In this document: positions 7,887 through 19,935 of the stretch, in pieces
How the letters are laid out: every line of letters starts with the position of its first letter
Numbering within the stretch: the stretch's first letter is position 1
From: Oscillospiraceae bacterium
GTDB taxonomy: Bacteria; Bacillota; Clostridia; Oscillospirales; Acutalibacteraceae
NCBI GenBank assembly: GCA_015066245.1
Contig: SVOS01000001.1
Location: 214,433-278,432, forward strand
DNA length: 64,000 nucleotides
Direction: 5' to 3'
Notes under the pieces: model-generated
Told to the model about the DNA's origin: nothing
What the model saw: the letters and a program-made list of their open reading frames with translations, nothing else
The model's database searches: none
Made by a program: the position numbers and the translations under genes

Positions 7887-9737
7887 ATGAAGACATTAAG
7901 TTTTAAGAAATTATTAGCTTGCATTATGGCATTGCTTGTGCTTATGACAAGTCTTTCCGTAGGCATGGCAACAGCTCTGACCGAAGGTGACTTTGAGTAT
8001 TCTATTGATACTGAGTACGATGATGATTTTAATGCTATAAAATCCATCAAAATCACAAAGTACAACGGTAATGCTGCGGATGTTGTAATCCCCGATAAAA
8101 TCGAGGACCTTCCCGTTACAATTATCGGCTCCAATGCTTTTGCAAACAACACATCTATCAAATCTGTAAAGATTCCTGAAACAGTTGTTGAAATCGGCGG
8201 TTGGGCATTTGATAACTGCTCAAACCTCACAGACATCAACCTTCCCGCAAATCTTGAGACCATCGGCGGATATCTCTTGTCAAACACTGCCTTTGAAAAG
8301 GACGGCAACAACTGGGACGGCGAGCTTCTTTACCTTGACAACTACCTCTTAAATTCTACAGACCAGGCTGCAGGCGATATTACAATCAAAGACGGTACAA
8401 AGATTGTTTCCGGCTTTGCATTCAGCCACAACCCCAACATTACTTCCGTAAAAATTCCTGCTTCTGTCAAGACTATTGATATTTGTGCTTTTGACCATTG
8501 CAGCAACCTTGCTTCTGTTACACTCAGCGAAGGTCTTGAAACTATCGGCTATGCTGCATTCGAAAATACTGCAATTACTGAGATAAACATTCCCAATTCT
8601 GTTAAGACAGTAGAATCTCTTGCTTTCTCTCATACTGCAATTGAGTCCGTTAATTTCAGTGCTAACCTTGAAAAAGTAGACGGAGATTCTTTTGCAAATT
8701 GTCCTAACCTTAAGAGCGTTAATGTAGACAGCAGCAATCCTGTTTTCTACTCAACTGACGGTATTCTCTTTGAAAAGTCTCAGTATGACTTTATGGGCGA
8801 CACACTTATGATTTATCCTTCTGCTAAAGAAGGTACAACCTATTCAGTTCCCGAAAATGTTGAATATTTAGGCTATAACACTTTTGCCGGTCTTGTTTAT
8901 CTTAAAGAGTTAAACATTCCTGCATCCGTTCGTTCTATGTCTTTAGCAAGCAAAACTAACCTTGAGAAAATCAATATTGCTGACGATCATGAAGCTTACA
9001 AGTCTGTTGACGGTGTAGTTTTCAGCAAAGACGGCAGTGTAATTCTTTATTATCCCGACGGCAAAAAGGGTGACAAGTACGAGGTAACAAGCGGCACAAA
9101 AGAGGCTGAGTACGGCAGTATTTCTTACAACAACAATCTTAAGGAACTTACTTTCCCCGAAGGTTTTGAGAAAATAGAAAGAAGTGCTGTTTATGGTTGC
9201 GAAAACCTCGAAACAATCAACCTTCCTTCTACATTGACAGAGCTTGAAGACAACTTCACCGGCTACTGCCTTAACCTCACAACCATCAACTTCAACGGTA
9301 CAAAGGCACAGTGGGAAGCACTCGGCACAAATGTAAGCGGATATTATGACAAGGACATCAACCTTGTTTGCACAGACGGCACAATCTTGCTTGTAAAGGG
9401 CAACGAAGAGCCCACTTTCACCACAGAACCCACAGAGCCCTCTACATCTACTGATGCTACTGAGCCTGTTGTTACTAACCCCACAACACCCGCAGTAACA
9501 GAGCCTTCCGAGGGCAACACAACTGCTACAAATCCTGCAGAGTCTGAATTTGAAATCGGCGATGTTAATATGGATAAGAAGCTTAACATCAAGGACGCAA
9601 CAACAATTCAGAAGTATCTTGCAAACATCGTAACATTAGACGAAACTGCACTTAAGCTTGCTGACTTCACACAGGACGGCAAGGTTAACATCAAGGATAC
9701 ATCAAATATCCAGAAGAGACTTGCAGGCATTATCTGA
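7887..9737 (+). CDS. BspA-type leucine-rich-repeat surface protein with dockerin
   Basis: A 616-residue secreted protein. Signal peptide at residues 1-31 (LLACIMALLVLMTSLSVGMATA). Residues about 35-500 hold BspA/LRR_5-type repeats with the recurring pattern I..(A/S)F..(C/T).L..(I/V).(I/L)P..(V/L)..I (for example SVKIPETVVEIGGWAFDNCS). A Thr/Pro/Ser linker (about 505-550) leads to a C-terminal type I dockerin with two calcium-loop repeats, DVNMDKKLNIKDATTIQKYL and DFTQDGKVNIKDTSNIQKRL. Such proteins usually mediate adhesion or present a surface; the dockerin implies anchoring to a cohesin made elsewhere. Strong GGAGG before the ATG; own terminator. Confidence 0.9.
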   Translation: MKTLSFKKLLACIMALLVLMTSLSVGMATALTEGDFEYSIDTEYDDDFNAIKSIKITKYNGNAADVVIPDKIEDLPVTIIGSNAFANNTSIKSVKIPETVVEIGGWAFDNCSNLTDINLPANLETIGGYLLSNTAFEKDGNNWDGELLYLDNYLLNSTDQAAGDITIKDGTKIVSGFAFSHNPNITSVKIPASVKTIDICAFDHCSNLASVTLSEGLETIGYAAFENTAITEINIPNSVKTVESLAFSHTAIESVNFSANLEKVDGDSFANCPNLKSVNVDSSNPVFYSTDGILFEKSQYDFMGDTLMIYPSAKEGTTYSVPENVEYLGYNTFAGLVYLKELNIPASVRSMSLASKTNLEKINIADDHEAYKSVDGVVFSKDGSVILYYPDGKKGDKYEVTSGTKEAEYGSISYNNNLKELTFPEGFEKIERSAVYGCENLETINLPSTLTELEDNFTGYCLNLTTINFNGTKAQWEALGTNVSGYYDKDINLVCTDGTILLVKGNEEPTFTTEPTEPSTSTDATEPVVTNPTTPAVTEPSEGNTTATNPAESEFEIGDVNMDKKLNIKDATTIQKYLANIVTLDETALKLADFTQDGKVNIKDTSNIQKRLAGII

Positions 9738-9757
9738 TTAATCATTTAACTATACAA

Positions 9758-9795
9758 AAAGCTCCCGAAATTAATTTCGGGAGCTTTCTTTTTGC
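9758..9795. terminator. Bidirectional terminator between LRR-dockerin gene and gyrA
   Basis: AAAGCTCCCGAAA and TTTCGGGAGCTTT form a 13-base-pair stem with a TTAA loop. T runs on the right and A runs on the left allow termination from both sides; gyrA ends nine bases beyond. Confidence 0.88.
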
Positions 9796-9803
9796 TTTTT
9801 TAT

Positions 9804-12344
9804 TTATTCTTCTGAAGTTTCCTCTGCCTCTTGGTTATCTGCATCACTTGTATCGGGAACTTCGGTAATAACCTCAGCACTGTCTTCGTGAGGAGCAGAT
9901 ACAACTGCTACTACCTTGTTGCCCTCTTTAATTCTCATTACGGTAACACCCTTAGAGGGACGGGCACAAACACGAACACTTTCTGCCGCAATACGGATGA
10001 TAACACCGTCGGCATTAACCATAATGATATCTTCATCAAGGTTAATTGTTCTTACAGCCGCAACATCGCCGTATTTCTCGGTATGATAGTTAGTAAGACC
10101 CTTACCGCCTCTGGACTGGAGTCTGTAGTTTTCAGCAGGTGAAATTCTGCCGTAGCCTGTCTCGGAAACTGTCAGCACCAGTGCATCGTCGCCAACAATT
10201 GTAAGGCTTACAACCTCGTCATTTTCTTTAAGCTTCAATGCCTTTACACCGCGAGCCTGTCTGCCCATGGGACGAACATCAGACTCGTTAAAGCGGATTG
10301 ACATGCCCTTCTTGGTTGCAATCATAAGCTGCTTTGAGCCGTCTGTAACCTGAACGCCAACAAGAGAATCGCCCTCGTTAAGGTCAAGAGCAATAAGTCC
10401 GCCCTTGCGGTTGGTATCATAAGCACTGAGTAAAATTCTCTTGATGATACCCTGCTTGGTAATCATATTGAGGTAAAGCTCCTCTGAAAATTCAGGGATT
10501 CTTACCATTGCGGTAATCTTTTCGTCACCGCCGATAGGCAGTAAGTTTGCAATATTGATACCCTTTGACTGGCGGCTGCCCTCGGGGATTTCGTAGCACT
10601 TGAGTCTGTATACCCTGCCCATATCTGAGAAGAACAGAATATAGTCGTGGCTTCCTGTGGTGAACATCTCAGAAGCAAAGTCTTCTTCGCGTCTGGTCAT
10701 ACCGCTTACACCTCTGCCACCACGATTCTGGAGCTTATAAGTGTCTACAGTCTGACGCTTGATGTAGCCGTAGCGTGTATAAGTAACAACACATTCTTCC
10801 TTGGGAATAAGGTCCTCAATGTCAACCTCGCCGCTGATAGCACAAATCTCTGTGCGTCTGGGGTCGTCGTACTTGTTACGGATAGCAATAGCTTCTTCCT
10901 TAACGATAGCAAGACGTCTTTCTTCCTTAGCTAAGATATCAATGAAGTCTGCAATCTTAAGTTTAAGCTCTGCAATTTCGTTTTCAATCTTCTCTCGCTC
11001 CAGACCTGTGAGCTGACGAAGTCTCATCTGCACAATAGCCTGAGCCTGAATATCTGTAAGACCGAAACGCTCCATAAGATTATTTACAGCATCAGCAGTA
11101 TCTTTACTTGCCTTGATAATTGCAATAATCTCATCAATATTGTCAAGGGCAATCTTCAAGCCCTCTAAAATATGCATTCTGTCCTGAGCTTTTTTAAGGT
11201 CAAACTGAGTTCTTCTTGTAATGACCTCCACCTGGAAGTCGATGTAGTGCTGAAGAATCTCTTTGAGAGTAAGTGTCTTAGGCTCGCCGTTTACAATAGC
11301 AAGCAGAATTGCACCAAAAGTAGACTGCAAAGCAGTATATGTGAAAAGCTGATTTAAAACAACCTGAGGAGAAGCATCACGCTTAACATCAATTTCGATG
11401 TGCATACCGCTTCTGTCAGAGTGGTCCTCAATATTAGAGATACCTTCGATTCGCTTGTTGTTAACAAGGTCAGCAATATTAGAAATAAGACGTGCTTTGT
11501 TAACCTGATAAGGAAGCTCGGTAACAATAATCTTGAATCTTCCGTTTTTAGCTTCTACAATCTCGGTTTTTGCTCTTACAATAATCTTACCCTTACCTGT
11601 AGCATAGGCAGCACGGATACCGCTTCTGCCCATAATAATACCGCCAGTGGGGAAGTCAGGTCCGGGCATACACTCCATAAGCTCGGCAACCTCAACATCG
11701 GGGTTGTCAATAAGCATGCACATTGCATCGACAGTTTCGCCTAAGTTATGGGGAGGAATGTTGGTTGTCATACCAACAGCAATACCGCCCGAGCCGTTTA
11801 CAAGAAGATTAGGAAATCTTGAGGGCAAAACAGTAGGCTCCTCAAGACGGTCATCGAAGTTAGGCTGAAAATCAACAGTTTCCTTGTCGATATCAGCAAG
11901 CATTTCCGTGGAAATTTTGCTCATTCTTGACTCAGTATATCTGTAAGCAGCAGGGGGGTCACCGTCAACAGAACCAAAGTTACCGTGACCGTCCACAAGC
12001 ATATATCTCATGGAGAAATCCTGAGCAAGTCGTACCATTGCATCATAAACAGATGCGTCACCATGGGGATGATATCTACCCAGAACCGAACCAACTGTAT
12101 CGGCACACTTACGATATGCCTTTTCGGGAGCAAGTCCGTTTTCGTACATTGTATAAAGAATACGTCTGTGAACAGGCTTTAAGCCGTCACGAACATCAGG
12201 CAATGCTCGGGAAACGATAACCGACATAGAATAGTCAAGGAAGGACTGACGCATCTCACGGTTTACGTCTACGTTTATAAGTCTGCCGCCTGAGGGGGTT
12301 TCGCTTATAATATTATCGTTATTCATCTTATTTTCATTATCCAT
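9804..12344 (-). CDS. gyrA: DNA gyrase subunit A
   Basis: An 846-residue gyrase A subunit, which cuts and rejoins DNA in the A2B2 complex that introduces negative supercoils. The breakage domain has [36 protein letters not shown] and the catalytic tyrosine in [10 protein letters not shown]. The C-terminal wrapping domain contains blade repeats and a GyrA-box-like QNRGGRGV, then an acidic tail. At the position equivalent to E. coli Ser83 this protein has Ala (GDASVYD). It is the last gene of the leftward replication operon, 20 bases after gyrB. Confidence 0.98.
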   Translation of the reverse strand: MDNENKMNNDNIISETPSGGRLINVDVNREMRQSFLDYSMSVIVSRALPDVRDGLKPVHRRILYTMYENGLAPEKAYRKCADTVGSVLGRYHPHGDASVYDAMVRLAQDFSMRYMLVDGHGNFGSVDGDPPAAYRYTESRMSKISTEMLADIDKETVDFQPNFDDRLEEPTVLPSRFPNLLVNGSGGIAVGMTTNIPPHNLGETVDAMCMLIDNPDVEVAELMECMPGPDFPTGGIIMGRSGIRAAYATGKGKIIVRAKTEIVEAKNGRFKIIVTELPYQVNKARLISNIADLVNNKRIEGISNIEDHSDRSGMHIEIDVKRDASPQVVLNQLFTYTALQSTFGAILLAIVNGEPKTLTLKEILQHYIDFQVEVITRRTQFDLKKAQDRMHILEGLKIALDNIDEIIAIIKASKDTADAVNNLMERFGLTDIQAQAIVQMRLRQLTGLEREKIENEIAELKLKIADFIDILAKEERRLAIVKEEAIAIRNKYDDPRRTEICAISGEVDIEDLIPKEECVVTYTRYGYIKRQTVDTYKLQNRGGRGVSGMTRREEDFASEMFTTGSHDYILFFSDMGRVYRLKCYEIPEGSRQSKGINIANLLPIGGDEKITAMVRIPEFSEELYLNMITKQGIIKRILLSAYDTNRKGGLIALDLNEGDSLVGVQVTDGSKQLMIATKKGMSIRFNESDVRPMGRQARGVKALKLKENDEVVSLTIVGDDALVLTVSETGYGRISPAENYRLQSRGGKGLTNYHTEKYGDVAAVRTINLDEDIIMVNADGVIIRIAAESVRVCARPSKGVTVMRIKEGNKVVAVVSAPHEDSAEVITEVPDTSDADNQEAEETSEE

Positions 12345-12364
12345 CTTAAATCACGCTCCATCCA

Positions 12365-14320
<1,956 letters not shown>

Positions 14321-14362
14321 CTAAAACTCCTCCGTTCTTCTGTCCGTCTGAATCATTCTATA

Positions 14363-15172
14363 TTAAAATCTTCGATTTGCAGAGTAATTTTTATCTGCCG
14401 AATTTTTATCCATTTCTTTTGCCTGAGCCTCAAGCTCACGCTTTTGTCTTTCTTGCTCGCGAAGAACTTTTACGCGATAAAGTTCGTTTGTATCTTCTTT
14501 GATTTCTTCTTTAATTCTTACCTGCTGGGTATGCTCCATTTTTTTAAGAGGAGCTTCGCTTCTGTAAGAAGAAGTCTTTACATAATTTTCGGGATTTATT
14601 TTTGTAACTTCTGATTTGATGCTGAAGTTTCTTGTATCGCTTATGTTCTTTGAGCTTGATGAAATATTCTCAAATTCAAAGTCATCTGCCACTTTATTTA
14701 CACCAACTTTAGGAATAACTCTTGTATTTGTGCCGATTTTCTCGGTTTCACTTTCAACAGGGGGCAGAAAATCCGTACCTAAATCAATAAATTCAGAGCT
14801 CATATATGCATATTTCTTCTGCATCTGATATCTTATAAACAAAGGAGATACAAAAAAGAATGCTACATAAGGTATTGTTTCCCACAAAATCCATTTTATG
14901 GTTTTGAATTTTCCGAAAAATAAAGTAATGAAAAACTCATGGTCACCATTTGCGTTATATTCCTGCTGCATTACATTGCCGAAAATGAAATAGAAAATAA
15001 GAATCAGCAGCGAGAATACAGCAACTCCCGCAAATACACCCCAAAGCTTTTTATCCTGAACTATATTTGAAGGCTTTTTGCAGTGTTTGCATACATGCTC
15101 ACCGTAAATTCGCTCCATAAATCTTGTGCCATAAGAAATTTTTCTTCCGCAATACGGACATTTTGCTTTCAT
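14363..15172 (-). CDS. Zinc-ribbon membrane protein of unknown function
   Basis: A 269-residue protein. The N-terminus has a four-cysteine zinc ribbon (CPYCGRKISYG then CKHC, residues about 5-35). Two hydrophobic segments follow, near residues 47-67 and 95-115. The C-terminal half (about 120-269) is hydrophilic, Lys/Glu-rich and probably disordered or coiled-coil, ending in repeated EQERQKRELEAQAKEMDK. I do not recognise a family. It is placed between remB (14 bases) and gyrB (46 bases) on the same strand, so it is expected to be co-expressed with replication genes. Confidence 0.78.
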   Translation of the reverse strand: MKAKCPYCGRKISYGTRFMERIYGEHVCKHCKKPSNIVQDKKLWGVFAGVAVFSLLILIFYFIFGNVMQQEYNANGDHEFFITLFFGKFKTIKWILWETIPYVAFFFVSPLFIRYQMQKKYAYMSSEFIDLGTDFLPPVESETEKIGTNTRVIPKVGVNKVADDFEFENISSSSKNISDTRNFSIKSEVTKINPENYVKTSSYRSEAPLKKMEHTQQVRIKEEIKEDTNELYRVKVLREQERQKRELEAQAKEMDKNSADKNYSANRRF

Positions 15173-15185
15173 ATAAATCCCTCTT

Positions 15186-15449
15186 TTACATAAGGTATTG
15201 GTTGCTTTCTGCTCTTTTTGTCAAGGTAGAGCTTGAAAGCTGGCTTATATATACAGTAATTTTATCACCTGTTTTTGCAATTACAAAGGACTTTGGCAGC
15301 TCCATTGATACATTTACAACCTGTCCCGACTTTTCTGCTTTTGATAGAAAATCTCTTGTTTTCTGAGAAACCGTGGAGGTATCCATATCACAGATCGCAA
15401 TAATATCTTTTGTATTGACAACCGTATCCTGACCTAAATGAAGAAGCAT
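15186..15449 (-). CDS. remB: RemA/RemB family regulator (DUF370, YaaB)
   Basis: An 87-residue protein of the DUF370 family. In Bacillus the paralogs RemA and RemB regulate matrix and osmotic genes, and remB (yaaB) sits between recF and gyrB, the same place as here. Family features include the N-terminal [11 protein letters not shown], the central DMDTSTVSQKTRDFL and the SFVIAK core. Its ATG overlaps the recF stop by one base (TGATG), indicating translational coupling. Confidence 0.9.
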   Translation of the reverse strand: MLLHLGQDTVVNTKDIIAICDMDTSTVSQKTRDFLSKAEKSGQVVNVSMELPKSFVIAKTGDKITVYISQLSSSTLTKRAESNQYLM

Positions 15450-16549
15450 CAGTAAATATTGCCTCCTTCAACCCTGAAAAGCTTTACATCTCCCAAAAAA
15501 TCATTTTCAAGAGGTTCACAGCAGGTAATAAACACCTGACATTTTTCTGTATTTTTAAGTAAAAATTCCTGACGTGTTACGTCAAGCTCACTCATAACAT
15601 CATCCAGAAGCACTACCGGTGATTCTCCGAAAGCATCGCTCATAATACGCGCTTCGCTTAGCTTAAGAGAAAGGACAATGCTTCTCTGCTGACCTTGAGA
15701 GCCAAAACGTCTTGCACTTTTTGAATTTATATAAAATTCAAGGTCATCTCTGTGGGGACCTGCATTTGTAACACCTGAGAAAATATCCTCTCTTTTTACT
15801 CTCTTGAATTCTTTTCTCAGAAGTTCTTTTATGTCATCTGTGGTATATTCGCCTTTTTCTTTAAAAATCTGTGATGAATATTCAATTTCAAGCTCTTCTT
15901 TGCCTGATGAAATACCTAAATGCAGTTCTTTTGCATTTTTCTTAAGGCTTTCTAAAAATTCAAGACGCTTTTTTATAATTTCCGCACCCGAATCTATGAG
16001 AACATCATCCCAGATTTCAAGGGTATCCTTAAGCTCTTTATGCTTGGAAATTTCTTTCAAAAGAGCATTTCTCTGCTGCAAAGTCTGATTATATTTGCTA
16101 AGTCTGACTGCATATCTTAAGTCCTGCTGACAAATAGAACCGTCCATAAACTTTCGTCTCAAGGCAGGTCCGTTTTTAATCAACGTCAGATGCTCGGGAG
16201 AAAATACAACTGCCGAAAAATGCTGAGAAAGATAGGCAGCCGAGCTTTTTTTTACGTTATTTATGGTTACTTCCTTTTTAGAGTTTCTTAAGATAAGCTC
16301 TGCTTTCTGGTCTCTTTCTGATGAGAAAAATTCCATATAGAGCTTTGAAAAATTCTCGCCGAATTTTATTAGCTCGTTTTCTTTTGCTCCTCTGAAAGAA
16401 TGTCCGCCGGAAAAAAGCCATATTGCCTCTAAAAGATTGGTTTTGCCCTGAGCATTAAAGCCGTAAATTACATTAACTCTTTCTGAAGGCAATATTTTAT
16501 TGTCAAAAAGATTTCTGTAATTAGAAAATTCAAGGGCTTTAACTATCAA
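15449..16549 (-). CDS. recF: DNA replication and repair protein RecF
   Basis: A 366-residue SMC-like ATPase that loads RecA at gapped DNA with RecO and RecR. It has NYRNL near the N-terminus, Walker [15 protein letters not shown], the ABC signature region [14 protein letters not shown] and Walker [13 protein letters not shown]. Length is normal. The start overlaps the end of yaaA by four bases, and the end overlaps remB by one base. Confidence 0.96.
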   Translation of the reverse strand: MIVKALEFSNYRNLFDNKILPSERVNVIYGFNAQGKTNLLEAIWLFSGGHSFRGAKENELIKFGENFSKLYMEFFSSERDQKAELILRNSKKEVTINNVKKSSAAYLSQHFSAVVFSPEHLTLIKNGPALRRKFMDGSICQQDLRYAVRLSKYNQTLQQRNALLKEISKHKELKDTLEIWDDVLIDSGAEIIKKRLEFLESLKKNAKELHLGISSGKEELEIEYSSQIFKEKGEYTTDDIKELLRKEFKRVKREDIFSGVTNAGPHRDDLEFYINSKSARRFGSQGQQRSIVLSLKLSEARIMSDAFGESPVVLLDDVMSELDVTRQEFLLKNTEKCQVFITCCEPLENDFLGDVKLFRVEGGNIY

Positions 16550-16764
16550 TCAGAGTCCACCTCAATAACAAAATCTTCTATCTGGGCTTTGTCGCCTTTA
16601 CGCATTTTTTTGCCGCGCATTGTGCAAACTTCACCGTTTACTTTTACTTGTCCGTCCTGAATAACAAATTTAGCCGCACCGCCTGTATCTACGCAGCCTG
16701 AATATTTAAGCAAATTGTCAAGACGGATAAATTCTGTGTCAATTTTAATAATTTCAGTTTTCAT
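16546..16764 (-). CDS. yaaA: S4-domain RNA-binding protein YaaA (RlbA)
   Basis: A 72-residue protein made of one S4 RNA-binding domain: [34 protein letters not shown]. In B. subtilis the homologue between dnaN and recF is implicated in ribosome assembly. Here it has the same place, overlapping dnaN by 11 bases and recF by four, so the three genes are tightly coupled. Confidence 0.93.
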   Translation of the reverse strand: MKTEIIKIDTEFIRLDNLLKYSGCVDTGGAAKFVIQDGQVKVNGEVCTMRGKKMRKGDKAQIEDFVIEVDSD

Positions 16765-17860
16765 CGTTAATCCTCATAGGTACTACAAGGAAAGTAAAGC
16801 TGTCGCCTTCAACGGGCTTTACAATCATGGGAGTAAGGCTTCCGTTTAAAATAAGCAGTACCTCATCACATTCTGAATTTTTAAGAGCATCTAAAAGATA
16901 GCGGTTGTTAAAGCCGATTTCTACATCATTACCAACTGTGCCTACTGTAAGAGAATCAGATGCTCTGCCCACAGAAGTCTTGCAGGTAAGCTTGATTTCA
17001 TCTTTTCCAAAGCTGCACTTTACGGGAGACTGAATTCTCTCGCTTGTGAGAAGGCTCATACGCTCAACAGCACTGATGAGCTTTCGTGTATTGATTCTTA
17101 CTTCTGTATTTTTATCCTTTGGAATAGTTGTGGCATAATCAAGGAATGTGCCCTCAATAAGACGGGAAATAACGGAATATGTGCCGACTGTAAAGAGGAC
17201 ATGACGCTGACCAACAATGATATTTACCATTTCTTCGTCAGAATCGATAAGCTTTAAAATTTCCATCTGAATCTTGCCGGGGATAATAAACTGAGTATTA
17301 CGCTGAGCCTCGATATTCTCTTTTCTGATAGCCATTCGATAGCCGTCAATGGTAACAATTCTTAATACATTGTCTTTGATTTCATAAAGAGAGCCTGTAT
17401 AAATAGGCTTTGCCATATTATCGGATACTGCATAAATTGTTTGACGAATCATATTTTTGAGGACACCTGCCTCAAGAGAAATTTCGTCTGTGCTTTCAAA
17501 TGTGGGAATATCAGGATATTCCATAGATGACATACCGATAATCTGATAATCTACATTACCTGAGTTGATGTAGAAAATATATCTTTCATCAGATTCAAAG
17601 CTTGCAATTTCTTCAGGAAGTTTACGAACAATGTCAGAGAAAAGCTTTGCGCCAACAACAATTTCGCCTTCTTCAGCAATAGTTGCATCAATAGTTGTTG
17701 TAATTCCAATCTCAAGGTCATAGCCTGTTAATGTAAGTTTTGAGTCGTATGCTTTGATAAGAATACCTTCAAGTGCAGGAATTGTAGCTTTGTTTGATAC
17801 TGCACGCTGAACATTCATAAGAGCTTCAGAAAGCTCTGAGCGGATACATGTAAATTTCAT
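16754..17860 (-). CDS. dnaN: DNA polymerase III beta subunit (sliding clamp)
   Basis: A 368-residue clamp that rings DNA and tethers the polymerase. Family features: the start [27 protein letters not shown] in domain 1, and the C-terminal LVVPMR that lines the clamp's hydrophobic pocket. Length is normal. The long gap upstream (360 bases to dnaA) holds the probable unwinding region of oriC. Confidence 0.97.
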   Translation of the reverse strand: MKFTCIRSELSEALMNVQRAVSNKATIPALEGILIKAYDSKLTLTGYDLEIGITTTIDATIAEEGEIVVGAKLFSDIVRKLPEEIASFESDERYIFYINSGNVDYQIIGMSSMEYPDIPTFESTDEISLEAGVLKNMIRQTIYAVSDNMAKPIYTGSLYEIKDNVLRIVTIDGYRMAIRKENIEAQRNTQFIIPGKIQMEILKLIDSDEEMVNIIVGQRHVLFTVGTYSVISRLIEGTFLDYATTIPKDKNTEVRINTRKLISAVERMSLLTSERIQSPVKCSFGKDEIKLTCKTSVGRASDSLTVGTVGNDVEIGFNNRYLLDALKNSECDEVLLILNGSLTPMIVKPVEGDSFTFLVVPMRINDEN

Positions 17861-17917
17861 TTTCCGTACTTCCTTTCAAAAATTAGAAAATTGAATTGAT
17901 TTGATTATATATAAAAA

Positions 17918-17932
17918 TAGTAGTAGTTGTAG
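17918..17932 (+). promoter_or_regulatory. DnaA-trio-like element
   Basis: Five consecutive triplets TAG-TAG-TAG-TTG-TAG on the plus strand. DnaA-trios (3'-GAT-5' repeats) guide DnaA filament formation on one strand next to a DnaA box. Here the run ends four bases from a degenerate box-like TGTGAA and abuts an A/T-rich stretch on the dnaN side, as in B. subtilis. Confidence 0.65.
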
Positions 17933-18020
17933 AGAGTGTGAATTTGTGAAAATACCCGTAAACTCAAGAGTACATCTGTATTTTCATCTCCATAAGCGCG
18001 TGTTTAAAATTATAGGGTTT

Positions 18021-18111
18021 TTAACATGGTTAATTTGTTAATTTTTGTTAATTAACAATATGTTAAAATCTGTGATGTTAATGTGTGTTAATATGTTAAT
18101 TTCTGAGTTAA
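18021..18111. repeat. Cluster of GTTAA words in oriC
   Basis: Eight GTTAA copies on the plus strand start at 18029, 18037, 18047, 18062, 18077, 18087, 18095 and 18107, six of them as TGTTAA. Two inverted copies (TTAAC) start at 18021 and 18052. The start-to-start spacing is 8, 10, 15, 15, 10, 8, 12. They could be lineage-specific initiator sites or strand-opening sequence. Confidence 0.7.
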
Positions 18112-18220
18112 GTTTGAATATAAATTTTCATTTATATAAACCTCAACCCGCCGTTAATTAAAGTTTTAAATAATATCAAACTTTTCCGTAGGCGAATCGC
18201 CCTGTGGGTGGCTAACCCAC

Positions 18221-19540
18221 TTAACGGTCACCGCGGATATTTTTCATGATATCCTGCACAGTTTCCTTGAGTTTTGAATCTGTCTGCATTTTCTTTTCCA
18301 TCTGCTGAACTGTATAAACAATGGTTGAGTAGTGCTTTCCGCCGAATTTCTCGCCGATTTGCTCCATTGTGTAGGTTGTAAGCTCTCTTGAAATATAAAT
18401 TGCAATATGTCGAGGATGATTGATAGATGCTTTTCGGCTTTTTGGCGAAGTAATGGCATCGGGAGTAACGCCAAAGGTACGGGCAACCTCCTCAACAATT
18501 TTCTCGATAGTATGCTCAGGAGAAACATTATTGGTAAGAATATCGCTGATAACTTCTGAAACAATCAGAATTGTGGGTTTTTCGTTGTTGAGCATATATC
18601 TTGCTTTAAGCTTTTTGACTGTTCCTTCAAGCTGACGGATATTGTTCTTAAGCTTCTGAGCAATAAACTCGGCAACTTCATGAGAAAGAGGTAAATCAAG
18701 GTGGTCAGCTTTACGCTTGATAATGGCAATACGGGTTTCCATATCGGGAGGCTGAACATCTGCAAGCAAACCCCACTCAAAACGAGAACGGAGACGCTCT
18801 TCAAGAATATTAATGTCCTTAGGCGGACGGTCAGATGTGAGAACAATCTGTTTTTTGCCTTCAAAAAGTGTATTGAATGTGTGGAAGAACTCTTCCTGAG
18901 TTGCTTCTTTGCCACCGATAAACTGAACGTCATCCACCAAAAGAACATCAGCCTGACGGTATTTCTGTCTGAATTCTGTGGTGGTGTTCTGTTTGATTGC
19001 TTCAATAAGCTCTACTGTAAAGTCGTCACCCTTAACGTAGATAATTTTCATTTCGGGATTTGCTTTTTTGATATCGTTGCCGATAGCATAAAGCAAATGA
19101 GTTTTGCCAAGACCGGAATTTCCGTAAAGAAACAGGGGGTTGTATGCTCCTGCAGGATTTGCAGCAACTGCAAGAGAAGCAGCATGTGCAAATTTATTTG
19201 ATGAACCTACAATAAAGTTTTCAAAGGTATATTCATAATCTGAGTGTACAACCTCAATGGGATTTTCTTCTTCTTCTTTTTTCTGTTCTTCCTCAGTAAT
19301 AAAGCAAAGCTCAAATTTCGTGCTGAAAACAGCTTCAAAAGCTTCGTCAAGAAGTGTCATGTAGTTTCTGACTACAGTATTCCGATGAAAAGAATTAGGT
19401 ACTAAAAGTGTTACTTTTCCGGTGTCGTAATCGAGAGATACAGGCTTAATACGTGCAATCCAGGTTTTATATGCAATGTCGGTAATTTTTGTTCTGCAAT
19501 ATTCGCTTACTATAAGCCAAGCGTCTTTAAAAGAATCCAT
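18221..19540 (-). CDS. dnaA: Chromosomal replication initiator DnaA
   Basis: A 439-residue AAA+ initiator. Domain I (about 1-80) is followed by a short acidic linker. The ATPase domain has Walker A GNSGLGKTH (residues 140-148), Walker B LLVDDVQF, and the sensor region ending in KNNIRQLEGTVKKL. Domain IV carries the DnaA signature HPRHIAIYISREL for box binding. GAAGGAGG precedes the ATG. It is the first gene of the leftward replication operon, divergent from rpmH. Confidence 0.98.
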   Translation of the reverse strand: MDSFKDAWLIVSEYCRTKITDIAYKTWIARIKPVSLDYDTGKVTLLVPNSFHRNTVVRNYMTLLDEAFEAVFSTKFELCFITEEEQKKEEEENPIEVVHSDYEYTFENFIVGSSNKFAHAASLAVAANPAGAYNPLFLYGNSGLGKTHLLYAIGNDIKKANPEMKIIYVKGDDFTVELIEAIKQNTTTEFRQKYRQADVLLVDDVQFIGGKEATQEEFFHTFNTLFEGKKQIVLTSDRPPKDINILEERLRSRFEWGLLADVQPPDMETRIAIIKRKADHLDLPLSHEVAEFIAQKLKNNIRQLEGTVKKLKARYMLNNEKPTILIVSEVISDILTNNVSPEHTIEKIVEEVARTFGVTPDAITSPKSRKASINHPRHIAIYISRELTTYTMEQIGEKFGGKHYSTIVYTVQQMEKKMQTDSKLKETVQDIMKNIRGDR

Positions 19541-19621
19541 ATTTTTCGTCCTCCTTCGTATTTAAATTACATTCTTTTTCTCAAAATCAGCCTACTACGG
19601 CATAATAAAAATTACTCTTTA

Positions 19622-19650
19622 ATTTTAGCAAATTTTTTGCTTTAAAGCAA
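19622..19650 (-). promoter_or_regulatory. Probable dnaA promoter with overlapping palindrome
   Basis: On the minus strand TTGCTT, 17 bases, TAAAAT. The -35 overlaps the perfect 14-base palindrome TTGCTTTAAAGCAA (19637-19650), a possible operator, for example for DnaA autoregulation or another factor. The whole 395-base dnaA-rpmH gap is A/T-rich and has no canonical DnaA box. Confidence 0.65.
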
Positions 19651-19868
19651 TAGTTTTTTCCATTATTATGTAAATATAACAATATAAAATGGATGTATTC
19701 TGAAAAAATAATTATTTTTTTAAAAATAAAAAATGAATCAAATTATTAGAAAAATCAGTTTTTACCTTGTATTGTGGGTGTTTAATTTAATTTATACAAT
19801 ATCTTGTATAAGACTCAAAACCTTTGGTATAGAGCGGAAAAATAATAAAAAGAGTAAAAAAATTTTTG

Positions 19869-19897
19869 TTGACTTTAAGGCCGACTTTAGATATAAT
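19869..19897 (+). promoter_or_regulatory. rpmH operon promoter
   Basis: TTGACT, 17-base spacer, TATAAT: a near-consensus vegetative promoter about 38 bases before the rpmH start. Confidence 0.88.
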
Positions 19898-19935
19898 GTT
19901 ACATTGCAAGGTTATGTTGTGAAAGGAGGATTAAT

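Larger units (their letters stand above)
17861..18220. other. Probable oriC unwinding region (dnaA-dnaN intergenic)
   Basis: A 360-base A/T-rich gap. In Bacillus the DNA-unwinding element lies between dnaA and dnaN. Reading in the dnaA direction this gap holds: hairpins just after dnaA; a cluster of TTAAC words; two degenerate TGTGAA half-sites (17937-17942 and 17945-17950) in place of clear DnaA boxes; a TAG-trio run (17918-17932); and an A/T-rich stretch up to dnaN. I found no perfect TTATCCACA box. The order box-like sites, trios, A/T stretch, dnaN matches the Bacillus layout. Confidence 0.7.

Noticed and set aside
17861-19935. Canonical DnaA boxes (TTATCCACA)
   Set aside because: I scanned both gaps around dnaA and found only degenerate half-sites, so I list them as box-like only.
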